A DNA stretch of 48,601 nucleotides from an uncultured Clostridia bacterium (GCA_944380455.1 CALWHR010000086.1:1-48601); one strand, 5' to 3'. Positions 1 to 8,275 are shown, counted from the stretch's first letter. Notes: generated by a model not told the origin, from the letters alone. Numbers and translations: made by a program.

Positions 1-33
1 TTTGGCGCTAAAACTTCTTCTTTGTCTGGACAT
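1..33 (-). CDS. Putative IS3-family transposase OrfA, first 11 codons only
   Basis: Eleven codons (MSRQRRSFSAK) are visible before the window ends. A basic start of the form M-x-R-Q-R-R-x-(F/Y)-(S/T) leading into a helix-turn-helix is common in OrfA proteins of IS3-family elements, which bind the element ends and make the OrfAB transposase by frameshifting. A GAGAGGA ribosome site lies about 9 bases upstream. The call rests on this short stretch plus its position immediately beyond the point where the neighbouring lipoprotein gene is broken. Reading further left would settle it. Confidence 0.55.
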   Translation of the reverse strand, partial: MSRQRRSFSAK

Positions 34-119
34 AGTAATGAATCCTCTCTTTCGTATTGATTTTAGTATATCAGATTCATTAAAAATTGTCCGAAAAAGT
101 GTCTTAATTTATGAGACCA
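1..119 (-). mobile_element. Terminal part of a putative IS3-family insertion sequence (continues off the window)
   Basis: The binding-protein gene at 109-411 stops matching its family near position 120, and what follows on the minus strand looks like the end of an insertion sequence. There is a short non-coding end, a TATACT -10-like box near 67-72, a GAGAGGA ribosome site, and an ATG at 33-31 opening a short basic peptide like the start of an IS3-family OrfA. The terminal base is uncertain (about 117-125). Neither the inverted-repeat partner nor a target duplication can be seen because the element leaves the window. Confidence 0.6.
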
Positions 120-411
120 TTATAATAGTAACTTCCATGCCAAGCTTTTCACCAAGTGCTTTAGCAATATCAGCATCTATACCAACAATCTGGTCACCTT
201 CATAATATTCATATGGAGGAAATGCAGCATTTGTACCCATAATAAGTGTACCGCCTGTTGTTTCCTCGCCTGAAGCTGTAGCCTCTGTAGAAGCTGAAGC
301 GCTTGCCGATGCAGAACCTTCTGCTGAAGCAGAGCTTGATGATGAGCTGCCGCATGCTGCCATAGAAGCGCACATAAGAGCTGCAGCTACTAAAAGTGCT
401 AATTTTTTCAT
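109..411 (-). pseudogene. Truncated amino-acid ABC transporter substrate-binding lipoprotein
   Basis: The 100-codon frame begins with a lipoprotein signal peptide (basic MKK, hydrophobic core, lipobox ending Ala-Ala-Cys at about residue 20). A Ser/Ala-rich linker follows, then the opening of a family-3 solute-binding domain, including GTNAAFPPYEY and GIDADIAKALGEKLGMEV. Complete members are usually about 260-290 residues, so roughly two thirds is missing, including most of the ligand pocket. The frame ends at TAA 111-109, a few codons into apparent insertion-sequence DNA. Promoter and ribosome site (AGGGAGAGG) are intact, so a short lipoprotein could still be made and exported. The full protein would have delivered a polar or other amino acid to an ABC importer, whose permease and ATPase genes are not in the window. 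Confidence 0.8.
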
Positions 412-465
412 AAAATAACCTCTCCCTTATACTAAAAGTCTTTTGCCATAAACGGCACAACTTGT

Positions 466-494
466 AGTATATACTTTTTGTTAAATTTTTGCAA
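466..494 (-). promoter_or_regulatory. Promoter of the truncated binding-protein gene
   Basis: On the minus strand a -35 box TTGCAA (494-489) and a -10 box TATACT (471-466) are separated by 17 bases, a good housekeeping-sigma arrangement. It lies downstream of the ispH-rpsA terminator and about 55 bases before the lipoprotein start codon, so this gene had its own transcription unit. Confidence 0.65.
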
Positions 495-513
495 CACATA
501 AAATTATTTAATT

Positions 514-544
514 AAAAAAGCCTGTGGAGCAATCACAGGCTTTT
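514..544 (-). terminator. Rho-independent terminator after ispH-rpsA
   Basis: Read on the minus strand, AAAAGCCTGTG (544-534) pairs perfectly with CACAGGCTTTT (526-516) around a 7-base loop, and the T-run continues to six T. It lies 13 bases after the ispH-rpsA stop codon and ends the unit that includes cmk and aroH. Confidence 0.9.
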
Positions 545-557
545 AAAAATCACATGA

Positions 558-2525
558 TTATTCGGCAGGAGTTTCCTCTGCAGGAGTTTCTTCAGCTGGC
601 GCTTCAACTCCGTCTGCCTCTTTTTTGCTGAGACTGATTTTTTTAGCTTCAGTGTTTACTTCAAGAACCTTAACCTTGATAACTTCACCAATTTTAAGTT
701 CGTCCTCTGGCTTAACAACATGTTTGTTAGCAATCTGAGAAATATGAACAAGTCCGTCTACACCAACTTCAAGCTCAACAAAAGCACCGAAAGGAACCAT
801 ACGAACTACTTTTCCTTCTACTATTGAGCCAGCAGGATATTTCTCAGCAGCGGCAAGCCAAGGATTTGGAGTAACATTTTTAAGTGAAAGAGAGATTTTA
901 CCTTTTTCTTTGTTGATGTCAAGAACAACAGCCTCAACTTCATCGCCTTCTTTAAGAATCTCTCTTGGGTTTGTAATACGTCCCCAGCTCATTTCTGAGA
1001 TATGAATAAGTCCGTCAATTCCGCCAAGGTTTACAAAAGCACCAAAATCTGTAATTCTGCTTACTGTGCCTTTAACTTTTTTGCCTACTTCAAGTGTAGC
1101 AAATACTGCTTCTTTCTTCTCCTGAGCTTCTTTTTCAATAAGGGCTTTACGTCCGCCTATAATACGGCGTTTGCTCTTATCAAGCTCGATAATGTTAAAT
1201 GTAATTGTCTGGCCTTTAAATGCGTTAAGGTCATCAACAAATTTGTTTGATACCTGTGAAGAAGGAATGAAAACTCTTACACCGTTAACAACAGCAATTA
1301 TACCGCCCTTAACAACTTCTGTAACCTTGCCTTCAACAGGAGTCTTTTCGTCATAAGCCTTCTGTATATCATCAAATCCTTTCATAGACTCAATGCGTTT
1401 TCTAGAAAGGAGTACGTTTCCGTCACCGTCATTTACTCTAACAACAAAAACTTCGATTTTATCTCCGACCTGAAGTTCTTTGCTTGGAAGCGCATTTACA
1501 TCACTGCTGTATTCGCTTCTTGTAATAATTCCGTCTGACTTATATCCAAGGTTAACAGAAACCTCTTCGTTTGAAATCTGAATTACTGTTCCAGTAACGA
1601 TATCTCCTGTATGTAATGTAACCAGATGCTCGTCAAGAAGCTGCTGGAAAGAAAGCTCTCCGTCCTCATTAGTATTTTTCACTGCATCGTTTAAAGCCTC
1701 GCTCATAGTACCAATAACCTCCTTTATTATTGCCGGTGGTGTTGAAGCACCAGCAGTTATACCGATTTTATCATTTTTATCGAAAATATTCAACAATAAA
1801 TCCGAAATTGTTTCAATATTAATAGTGTTTTTACAATTTTTTCCGCAAATCTCGTATAATTTCTGAGTATTTGAGCTTTTTTTATCACCAATTACAATCA
1901 TTTTGTCAACATTTGAGGAAATTTCAACCGCTTCCTTTTGCCTTGTGCTTGTTGCAGAACAGATAGTATTGTAAATAACCGGCTCTATTCCTTTGTTTTT
2001 TAATACATCCGCTATTTCGTCAAAAAGGCTTTTTCTGAATGTCGTTTGTACGACAATACAGTATTTGACATTTTTTTCCGCCTCAAATAATTCAGCTTCC
2101 TCAACTGTTTTGGCAATAAATGCACTGTTTTGACACCATCCATTTATACCCATAACTTCGGGATGATTTTTGTCGCCTACAATAATTATTTTGTATCCTT
2201 GGTTGTATTTTTCATTTACAATATTATGTATTTTTTTTACAAACGGACATGTTCCGTCAATTATTTTAAGGCCTTTATTTTTTATCTCGTCATAAATATT
2301 TTTTCCAACACCGTGAGAGCGTAAAACTATTGTTCCGCTTTTAACTTCATCTATATTTTCAATACATTTTACACCGCGTTTTTCAAGGTCTTCTGTTACG
2401 GTTTTGTTGTGGATAATAGGTCCATATGTATAAATATCGTCAGTGCCTATTGCATTATTTACAGCCTCAATAGCGCGGTTTACGCCAAAGCAGAAACCGG
2501 CGGATTTTGCCAATACAATTTCCAT
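558..2525 (-). CDS. ispH: Bifunctional 4-hydroxy-3-methylbut-2-enyl diphosphate reductase / ribosomal protein S1-like fusion
   Basis: This 655-residue protein joins two functions. Residues 1-280 are IspH, the last enzyme of the MEP isoprenoid pathway, which reduces HMBPP to IPP and DMAPP using an iron-sulfur cluster. The three conserved Cys are visible at 12 (AGFCFGV), 93 (GTCPF) and 189 (NTICSAT). Residues 306-635 hold four S1 RNA-binding repeats; the last two are the most typical (DFGAFVNL near 493 and PFGAFVELEVGVDGLVHIS near 579). The C-terminus is a short acidic PAEET repeat. This fusion is well known in Clostridia. It is probably the cell's S1-type protein, although clostridial S1 need not work as in E. 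coli. The ATG overlaps the cmk stop by one base (TAATG), so translation is probably coupled. A strong terminator follows. Confidence 0.95.
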   Translation of the reverse strand: MEIVLAKSAGFCFGVNRAIEAVNNAIGTDDIYTYGPIIHNKTVTEDLEKRGVKCIENIDEVKSGTIVLRSHGVGKNIYDEIKNKGLKIIDGTCPFVKKIHNIVNEKYNQGYKIIIVGDKNHPEVMGINGWCQNSAFIAKTVEEAELFEAEKNVKYCIVVQTTFRKSLFDEIADVLKNKGIEPVIYNTICSATSTRQKEAVEISSNVDKMIVIGDKKSSNTQKLYEICGKNCKNTINIETISDLLLNIFDKNDKIGITAGASTPPAIIKEVIGTMSEALNDAVKNTNEDGELSFQQLLDEHLVTLHTGDIVTGTVIQISNEEVSVNLGYKSDGIITRSEYSSDVNALPSKELQVGDKIEVFVVRVNDGDGNVLLSRKRIESMKGFDDIQKAYDEKTPVEGKVTEVVKGGIIAVVNGVRVFIPSSQVSNKFVDDLNAFKGQTITFNIIELDKSKRRIIGGRKALIEKEAQEKKEAVFATLEVGKKVKGTVSRITDFGAFVNLGGIDGLIHISEMSWGRITNPREILKEGDEVEAVVLDINKEKGKISLSLKNVTPNPWLAAAEKYPAGSIVEGKVVRMVPFGAFVELEVGVDGLVHISQIANKHVVKPEDELKIGEVIKVKVLEVNTEAKKISLSKKEADGVEAPAEETPAEETPAE

Positions 2526-3202
2526 TAAATATCTCCGACCTTTTCTTTTATAATTTTTATTATGGTATTTTTAACTTCTTCTATGCTCATATTTGTTGTG
2601 TCAACCTCAACAGCATCATCAGCTTTTTTTAGTGGATTAAGCTCACGGGTCATATCGTTTTTGTCGCGCTGGATTATCTGGTTTTGCACTGACTCAAAAT
2701 CATATTTAAGTCCCAGTTTGTCCAACTCACCGCAGCGTCTTATGGCTCTTTGGTGTGCACTGGCGTTAAGATAAATTTTAACAGGCGCGTCTTTAAGCAC
2801 ATTAGTTCCTATATCACGACCATCCATAATAACAGACATTCCTTTTGCCATGTTGCGCTGTATAGCAACTAATTTACTTCTTACATCGCCTATTGCTGCC
2901 ACATCAGACGCCCCAGCGCCTGCCTTTTGGCTTCTTACATCATCTGTAACATCCTCACCGGAAAGATATATTCTTTGTCCGCCGTTTTCAGGCTTTATAT
3001 CCATTTTTATTTCATCAAGTACAGATGAAACTTTTTGAGCATCTTTGGTATCTATACCCTTTCTTATGCAGTACAGAGCAACAGCCCTATACATTGCTCC
3101 CGTATCAATATAAACTATATTAAGCTCTTTTGCTATAAGCTTGGCTATTGTGCTTTTGCCGCTTCCGGCCGGACCGTCTACTGCTACTGAGTAAAAACCC
3201 AT
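2525..3202 (-). CDS. cmk: Cytidylate kinase
   Basis: The enzyme phosphorylates CMP and dCMP with ATP in pyrimidine nucleotide metabolism in the cytosol. The 225-residue length fits the family. The P-loop is at residues 10-18 (GPAGSGKST), followed by the DTGAMYRAVAL segment that contacts the nucleotide monophosphate, and by the MDGRDIGTNVL motif around residue 125. A conserved C-terminal RDKNDMTRELNPL segment is also present. It is the second-to-last gene of a unit running from the histidine phosphatase to ispH-rpsA. The cmk then ispH/rpsA order is common in Firmicutes, where cmk often precedes the S1 gene. The stop codon overlaps the start of ispH. Confidence 0.95.
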   Translation of the reverse strand: MGFYSVAVDGPAGSGKSTIAKLIAKELNIVYIDTGAMYRAVALYCIRKGIDTKDAQKVSSVLDEIKMDIKPENGGQRIYLSGEDVTDDVRSQKAGAGASDVAAIGDVRSKLVAIQRNMAKGMSVIMDGRDIGTNVLKDAPVKIYLNASAHQRAIRRCGELDKLGLKYDFESVQNQIIQRDKNDMTRELNPLKKADDAVEVDTTNMSIEEVKNTIIKIIKEKVGDI

Positions 3203-3223
3203 TACTTTTACCTTCTCTCAAAC

Positions 3224-3580
3224 TTATTTAATATCAGGTCTTAAAATCTTTGCGCCGCCTAAATAAACATGCTTTGCTTCTTTTTGTGTTTTACCGTTTT
3301 CAGCAGTTACCATAACTCTTATGCACTTTTTAAGGCTGCCTTCTATATTTAGCTCCTGAACACACATAAGAGCCGCTTCTGTAAGGCCTATCTCTCGTGC
3401 CGCAACAGCCGGATAAACCTTGTCCAAATCAGCTGTAGCAGTAAATAAAACAGAAGTTATTTCTTCTAAATTCAGACTATTTTTTTCTATAATAGCTAAA
3501 AGCATTTCCTTTGTTTTAGAAAGTATTTCTTCTCTTTCGTTTTTATCCGCCGTTATAGCGCCTCTGATACAAACAGACAT
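3224..3580 (-). CDS. aroH: Chorismate mutase, AroH type
   Basis: This monofunctional enzyme converts chorismate to prephenate on the way to phenylalanine and tyrosine. The 118-residue protein closely follows the Bacillus subtilis AroH pattern (trimeric, pseudo-alpha/beta barrel): the N-terminal IRGAITADKNEREEI segment with the substrate-binding Arg near residue 6, FTATADLDKVYPA, the LKKCIRVMVTAE strand, and a C-terminal VYLGGAKILRPD. It is not the helical AroQ type. The ATG directly follows the flavoprotein stop (TAAATG), so the pair is probably translationally coupled. The upstream pathway gene aroB is elsewhere in this window (40632-41714), so aromatic synthesis genes are scattered here. 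Confidence 0.93.
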   Translation of the reverse strand: MSVCIRGAITADKNEREEILSKTKEMLLAIIEKNSLNLEEITSVLFTATADLDKVYPAVAAREIGLTEAALMCVQELNIEGSLKKCIRVMVTAENGKTQKEAKHVYLGGAKILRPDIK

Positions 3581-4822
3581 TTATTCTTCCTCCATACATA
3601 CATTATTTCCGGCGGCAAAACCTGTTGAAAAAGCAATCTGTAAATTATAGCCGCCTGTGTAAGCGTCACAGTCTATAATCTCTCCTGCAAAATACAAGCC
3701 TTTAATAATTTTAGACTCCATAGTAGACGGATTAATCTCGTCTACATCAACCCCGCCTCTTGTAATAACAGCCTGTCCAAAACCGTAATCACCTGTAATT
3801 GTAACAGGCAGTGCCTTAATTAAGCTGCAAAGCCGTTTTCGTTCTTCTTTTGTTATATCATGTACTTTTTTGTGCTGGTCTATACCGCTTAAATTTACAA
3901 TAACGGGTATAAGCTTTTTAGGCAGCAATTCATCAAGTGAATTTATAAAATTCTTGTTTATAAACTTTTCAAAATCACGGAGTATTCTTAAATCAAGAGC
4001 TTTAATATCAAGAGCTGGTTTAAGGTCTATATAAAGCTTGGCTTTTTTTGCTCCTAAATCAGTTAAATGACAGCTGGCGCTTAATATAACCGGACCTGAA
4101 ACGCCAAAGTGAGTAAAGAGCATTTCGCCAAAATCCTCATATATCTTCTTGCCTTTTTCGTCTTTAACGGTTATAGCCACATTTTTAAGGCTTAATCCCA
4201 TTAAATCGGCACACCATTTTTCTTCTGCCCTTAGCGGCACAAGAGATGGCATAAGCTTTGTTACAGTATGTCCGCAGTCTTTGGCAAATTTATATCCGTC
4301 ACCTGTTGAGCCCGTTCCAGGATAAGACAAGCCGCCTGTTGTTACTATAACAGCGTCTGAAAAATATTCTTTACCATTTGCAAGCTTTATGCCGCAGGCT
4401 TTATTTTCTTCTATAATCAAGCTTTCAACTCTTGAATTTAAGTGTATATTTACATTGTTCTTTTTCAAATACTTTTCAAGAGCCTTTGCAATATCTGCCG
4501 CTTTGTCGCTTACCGGAAAAACCCTGTTTCCGCGTTCTACTTTTGTTTCAACTCCAAGGCCATTAAAAAACCTTATTGTATCTTCACTTGTAAAGCCGTA
4601 TAATGCGCTGTAAAGGAAATACGGATTGTTCGGTATATTATTTATAAAATTTTCAACATCACTGTCATTGGTTACATTACAGCGGCCTTTGCCGGTAATG
4701 TATATTTTTTTTCCAACTATAGAATTTCTCTCAAAAATATGAACTTCGCTGCCGTTTTCAGCAGCTTTTCCTGCTGCCATCATTCCGGCAGGTCCAGCGC
4801 CTACAACTATTACTTTCCCCAT
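3581..4822 (-). CDS. HI0933/YhiN-family FAD-dependent oxidoreductase
   Basis: A 413-residue flavoprotein of the family known as HI0933-like, BaiN or aminoacetone oxidase. The N-terminus has an FAD-binding Rossmann motif (VVGAGPAGMMAAGKAAENG, residues 5-23), followed by the family-specific YITGKGRCNVTND. A second conserved block, MLFTHFGVSGPVILSA, lies mid-protein, and the C-terminus has a GLYFAGEIIDCDAYTGGYN motif closing over the flavin. The physiological substrate is unsettled: some members have been linked to aminoacetone or bile-acid chemistry, and neither can be inferred here. It follows the histidine phosphatase by 17 bases and abuts aroH. This order ahead of aroH and cmk appears to be a clostridial arrangement. 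A GGAGGTG ribosome site supports the start. Confidence 0.88.
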   Translation of the reverse strand: MGKVIVVGAGPAGMMAAGKAAENGSEVHIFERNSIVGKKIYITGKGRCNVTNDSDVENFINNIPNNPYFLYSALYGFTSEDTIRFFNGLGVETKVERGNRVFPVSDKAADIAKALEKYLKKNNVNIHLNSRVESLIIEENKACGIKLANGKEYFSDAVIVTTGGLSYPGTGSTGDGYKFAKDCGHTVTKLMPSLVPLRAEEKWCADLMGLSLKNVAITVKDEKGKKIYEDFGEMLFTHFGVSGPVILSASCHLTDLGAKKAKLYIDLKPALDIKALDLRILRDFEKFINKNFINSLDELLPKKLIPVIVNLSGIDQHKKVHDITKEERKRLCSLIKALPVTITGDYGFGQAVITRGGVDVDEINPSTMESKIIKGLYFAGEIIDCDAYTGGYNLQIAFSTGFAAGNNVCMEEE

Positions 4823-4839
4823 AAATACGGCACCTCCGG

Positions 4840-5460
4840 TTAAATTATACCGTTATCCGGTATATGCGAGCTGTCGTTAAGCACTCTTAGCATTGCTGAA
4901 TTTTTCCTTATTTCAACAAGTGAAATTGATGTATTGTCTATCCATGTGCTGTTATATAAATCCTCTTTAATATCAAGAAGATACTTAATCATAAGCCTTA
5001 TAATTCCGCCATGGGAAACAATGGCAATGCTTACATCATCTTTTCCGTCTAAAACTTCATCAAGTCCCTTTTTTATTCTTTTTGTTACATTATCAAAATT
5101 GCCTTCTCCTGGGAAAGGAAGGTCCTGAGGGTGCTTAATAAAGTCATCAAACTCACTGCCGTACAATTCAGAAAGCTCGCTTCTTGTTTTGCCTTCCCAT
5201 GCGCCGAAGTTTATTTCTTTAAAATACTCCGATGTTTTAATCTCAAGCCCGCTTGCCTTTGAAATGCCTTCAGCTGTTTTAACGGCTCTTTTTAAAGGTG
5301 AGGCGTAAAGCTCATCAATATGTATGTTTTCAAATCTTTTTCCTAATAGCTCAGCTTGTTTTAAGCCTTTTTCGCTAAGCTCAATATCCGTCCAGCCCTG
5401 AAACCGTTTTACAGTGTTCCACTCGGTCTCACCATGTCTTATAAGATACAGTTTAATCAT
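4840..5460 (-). CDS. Histidine phosphatase family protein
   Basis: A 206-residue cytosolic phosphatase or mutase of the phosphoglycerate-mutase-like superfamily. The catalytic motif LIRHGETEWN is at residues 5-14, the acid/base region is around EINFGAWEG, and the second catalytic His is in VSHGGIIR. The size and the SPLKRAVKTAEGI block resemble small phosphatases such as CobC or PhoE types rather than glycolytic mutase. The substrate cannot be named. I chose the ATG at 5460 rather than the GTG nine bases upstream because the AGGTGG ribosome site overlaps that GTG. A terminator-like hairpin separates it from rluB, so it may open a new unit, although no convincing promoter is visible. Confidence 0.85.
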   Translation of the reverse strand: MIKLYLIRHGETEWNTVKRFQGWTDIELSEKGLKQAELLGKRFENIHIDELYASPLKRAVKTAEGISKASGLEIKTSEYFKEINFGAWEGKTRSELSELYGSEFDDFIKHPQDLPFPGEGNFDNVTKRIKKGLDEVLDGKDDVSIAIVSHGGIIRLMIKYLLDIKEDLYNSTWIDNTSISLVEIRKNSAMLRVLNDSSHIPDNGII

Positions 5461-5489
5461 TTTAACCACCTAATATTTTTAATTAAAAT

Positions 5490-5514
5490 ATTGTGCCCCA
5501 GACTGAGGCACAAT
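5490..5514 (-). terminator. Terminator-like hairpin after rluB
   Basis: The arms ATTGTGCC and GGCACAAT form a perfect 8-bp stem with a 9-base loop between rluB and the histidine phosphatase gene. On the minus strand it is followed by ATTTTAATT, a broken T-rich tail, so termination may be partial. Confidence 0.6.
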
Positions 5515-5526
5515 TAAAAAGTTTTA

Positions 5527-6240
5527 TTATAAGCTTTTAAGATACTTTATTTCTTTTTCAGTAAGATAGCGGTAAGCGCCTTTTTTAAGGTCACCAAGCT
5601 CTATTTCACCTGTACCAACCCTTTGAAGCGTTGCAACAGGGTGTTTTATAGCATCGCACATTTTTCTTACCTGTCTGTTTTTGCCTTCGGTAATTGTTAT
5701 TCTGCATACACAATATTTACCAAGGTCTTCCAAAATTTCAAGCTTTGCCGGCTGTGTCATGCCTGTATCTATCATTATGCCGCGCCTGAACTCCTGTATA
5801 TTTTTTTCATCAGGCCTGCCGAACAGCTTTGCTATATAAGTTTTTTCAACCTTTTTGCTCGGGTGTGTAAGTTTATATGTAAGCTCACCGTCGTTTGTAA
5901 GGAGCAAAAGACCTGATGTATCATAATCAAGTCTTCCTACCGGCACAACTCTTTCTTTAACGCCTTTTATTAAATCCATAACCGTAGGCCTGCCAAACTG
6001 GTCTTTAACCGTTGTAACAAAGCCAGACGGTTTATTAAGCATTATATAGACATGTTTTTCACTTAATGTAACTCTTTTGCCGTTATATAAAACTTCGTCA
6101 TTTTTATCGTCTATTTTAGTTCCCAGCTCGGTAACGGTAACTCCATTTACCTTTACCTTGCCGGCAAGTATAAGTTCTTCTGCCTTCCTTCTTGAAGCTA
6201 TTCCGGCTTCCGCAAGGAATTTCTGCAATCGTACTTCCAT
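5527..6240 (-). CDS. rluB: 23S rRNA pseudouridine synthase, RluB/RsuA family
   Basis: A 237-residue RNA-modifying enzyme. Residues 1-60 form an S4 RNA-binding domain (RLQKFLAEAGIASRRKAEELI). The RsuA/RluB catalytic domain follows, with the Asp-containing GRLDYDTSGLLLLTNDGEL motif near residue 102. The KNRQVRKMCDAIKHPV block near the C-terminus is also typical. RluB in Firmicutes makes a pseudouridine in helix 80-93 of 23S rRNA; RsuA-like activity on 16S rRNA is less likely but not excluded. The gene lies 34 bases after the carboxypeptidase gene with no terminator in between, so the two are probably co-transcribed. In Firmicutes rluB is often near scpAB and dacF-type genes, and this window keeps that neighbourhood. 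Confidence 0.9.
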   Translation of the reverse strand: MEVRLQKFLAEAGIASRRKAEELILAGKVKVNGVTVTELGTKIDDKNDEVLYNGKRVTLSEKHVYIMLNKPSGFVTTVKDQFGRPTVMDLIKGVKERVVPVGRLDYDTSGLLLLTNDGELTYKLTHPSKKVEKTYIAKLFGRPDEKNIQEFRRGIMIDTGMTQPAKLEILEDLGKYCVCRITITEGKNRQVRKMCDAIKHPVATLQRVGTGEIELGDLKKGAYRYLTEKEIKYLKSL

Positions 6241-6274
6241 TTTTATCCTCCCTAAAGTGTTTCAAAAATTAAGC

Positions 6275-7441
6275 CTAATTAAGTATATACTTAAAATCAC
6301 AGTTTAGCCATAGGTTTATTGTTTTTTTTATGCAAGAATTAAGGTCATGCCTTTCAATGTTTTCACTTGCCATAATATCTGTTTCAAACAAAAGCTCACC
6401 GTTTTGTGTGTAAACTGAAGCCGTGCCGAGGACATCATTTATTTTAACAGGTGCTTCAACACTCTTTTTTAAATTAACTACTGTTTTAATACCAGTTAGT
6501 TCCTCTTCTGTAACACATGCAAAGCCGCTTTCAGCTATTTCAGTATTTACAAACCCTTCTTTTGATTTTAGCACAGTCACTTTTCCAGTGTTTGTACCTT
6601 CACCTATTATTTTTGTGATTTTATAATTTTCAAATCCATAATCCAGTATGTTTTTTGTATCGCTCCATTTGCGCTCTTTGCCGGCATTTCCCCAGCCACT
6701 TGCCAATACAACTGATATCAGCTCCATGCCGTTTCTTTCGGCAGCACCTACAAAACAGTTTCCGGCTTTTCCAGTAAAGCCTGTTTTAACACCTATTGCA
6801 CCTTCATACTCCTTTAAAAGTCTGTTTTTATTATTAAACGTATAGCTTTTTTCATCACTGTTTTTTAAAGGTATAGTAATTTCCGGTGTATTTATTATAT
6901 CAACAAAATCACTGTTGTTTAAAGCATATCTTGCAATAAGAGCCATATCATAGGCCGTAGAATGGTGATTGCCTTCATCAAGTCCGTTTGGTGTAACAAA
7001 CTCGGTATTTAAAGCACCTATCTCTTTGGCTTTTTCATTCATCATTTCGGCAAAGCCTTCTACAGAACCTCCTATATGCTCTGCTATAACTATTGCCGCA
7101 TCATTGGCTGACATCAGCATAAGAGGATACAGCAAATCATAAAGTCTGTGCTTTTCTCCCTTTTTTATGCCCATTTTAACCTGAGGCGCAGATGCCGCCC
7201 TTGATGAAGCAACAGTTACATCTTCAAGTTTTCCGCTTTCAAGGGCAAGTATAGCCGTCATAATTTTAGTTGTGCTGGCCATAGGCAATTCTTCATCCAT
7301 GTTTTTCTGCCAAAGCACCCGGCCTGTTTTAAAATCCATTAAAACAGCGCCCTGAGCATATACTTTAGGTTCATCCGTCTTGGCAAAAACACTTTGGGAA
7401 AATGTTAAGGCTATAATTAAAACCGTTACTAAAAATCTCAC
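6275..7441 (-). CDS. dacF: D-alanyl-D-alanine carboxypeptidase (DacF-like penicillin-binding protein)
   Basis: A 388-residue exported peptidase S11 that trims the terminal D-Ala from peptidoglycan stem peptides. A signal peptide covers residues 1-20 with likely cleavage after VFA. The penicillin-binding motifs are complete: SxxK at 56-59 (STTK), SxN at 111-113 (SAN), and KTG at 219-221. A C-terminal PBP5-type domain follows from about residue 275. The last 20 residues could form a membrane-associating helix. The start is GTG, supported by a GAGGTGG ribosome site. DacF acts in spore cortex synthesis in Bacillus, but vegetative paralogues look similar, so the symbol is tentative. A short AT-only inverted repeat lies upstream, in the gap to the alarmone synthetase gene. 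Confidence 0.9.
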   Translation of the reverse strand: MRFLVTVLIIALTFSQSVFAKTDEPKVYAQGAVLMDFKTGRVLWQKNMDEELPMASTTKIMTAILALESGKLEDVTVASSRAASAPQVKMGIKKGEKHRLYDLLYPLMLMSANDAAIVIAEHIGGSVEGFAEMMNEKAKEIGALNTEFVTPNGLDEGNHHSTAYDMALIARYALNNSDFVDIINTPEITIPLKNSDEKSYTFNNKNRLLKEYEGAIGVKTGFTGKAGNCFVGAAERNGMELISVVLASGWGNAGKERKWSDTKNILDYGFENYKITKIIGEGTNTGKVTVLKSKEGFVNTEIAESGFACVTEEELTGIKTVVNLKKSVEAPVKINDVLGTASVYTQNGELLFETDIMASENIERHDLNSCIKKTINLWLNCDFKYILN

Positions 7442-7511
7442 AATACCACCTCATAATATTTTATAATAAATATTATGGCGGATTGGTTTTATTTATTTTA
7501 AAACAAATTAA

Positions 7512-8174
7512 TTATTTGTTGTCAATTTCATTTCTTATATCCTGCATACGCTTGTCCAAATCTGTACAAAGCACAGCACATTCTTTAAGCCTTCCGGCTA
7601 TGTCTTCAGGATTTTCAAGGTCTTGTTTATATCTGAGCTTATGGTCAAGGCTTGCCCAGAAATCCATGGCTATGGTTCTTAACTGCACTTCAGCTTTCAT
7701 GTATTTTTTCTCGTTTGAAAGGAAAATAGGCACTTCAATTATCAAATGCAGGCTTCTATATCCGTTTTCTTTAGGATTTTTAATGTAATCCTTCATTCTT
7801 ATAAGCTTTATATCATCCTGATTAATAAGAAGATTTGCAACTGTGTATATATCATCTACAAAAGAGCATATAACTCTTATTCCGGCAATATCAAAAAGAT
7901 TTTCTTCAATAGATTCTACATTAAGTTCAAAACCTCTGCGGTTCATTTTTTCAATAATGCTGGCTGGTTTTTTAAGCCTTGTTTTTATTGACTCAATAGG
8001 ATTTCGGTTATGATTAAGAGAAAATTCAGAATTTAAAACATTAAGCTTAGTTTCAACCTCCATAATAGCGCATTTATACCGCATCATAAGATTTAAAAAG
8101 GGTTCTGCTTTATCTAACATTACCTCAGGACTGCACTGAAGTATAGATTCTTTAGCTTCATTTTCGAAATTCAT
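7512..8174 (-). CDS. Small alarmone synthetase, GTP pyrophosphokinase family (RelQ/YjbM-like)
   Basis: A 220-residue stand-alone synthetase that transfers pyrophosphate from ATP to GTP or GDP to make (p)ppGpp. It has only the RelA/SpoT synthetase domain, with no hydrolase, TGS or ACT domains. Key blocks are RLKKPASIIEKM (ATP side), FDIAGIRVIC, DYIKNPKENGYRSLHL and EVQLRTIAMDFWASLDHKLRYK. The family usually acts as a homotetramer and is controlled transcriptionally. The ATG at 8174 follows a GGAGGTG site with 6-base spacing. A strong terminator ends the preceding uxaA unit, so this gene should have its own promoter, but the roughly 55-base leader contains no clear -10 box. Confidence 0.92.
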   Translation of the reverse strand: MNFENEAKESILQCSPEVMLDKAEPFLNLMMRYKCAIMEVETKLNVLNSEFSLNHNRNPIESIKTRLKKPASIIEKMNRRGFELNVESIEENLFDIAGIRVICSFVDDIYTVANLLINQDDIKLIRMKDYIKNPKENGYRSLHLIIEVPIFLSNEKKYMKAEVQLRTIAMDFWASLDHKLRYKQDLENPEDIAGRLKECAVLCTDLDKRMQDIRNEIDNK

Positions 8175-8230
8175 TATAAGCACCTCCGATTTTGTTTTGT
8201 TTCAACCCTCAATGCCTGAATTCATTTAAA

Positions 8231-8256
8231 AGGCGGAATACTATGGTATTCCGCCT
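8231..8256 (-). terminator. Terminator after the UxaA-family genes
   Basis: AGGCGGAATAC (8231-8241) and GTATTCCGCCT (8246-8256) form a perfect 11-bp stem with a 4-base loop, followed on the minus strand by TTTAAATG. It closes the unit that carries the M50-like gene, scpAB and the dehydratase genes. Confidence 0.88.
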
Positions 8257-8275
8257 AAGCAGTAAATATCAGCAA

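Noticed and set aside
250..345. Repeated GCTGAAGC-like sequence in the left-end lipoprotein gene, considered as a repeat array
   Set aside because: It encodes the Ser/Ala-rich linker after the lipobox, a usual feature of clostridial binding lipoproteins.
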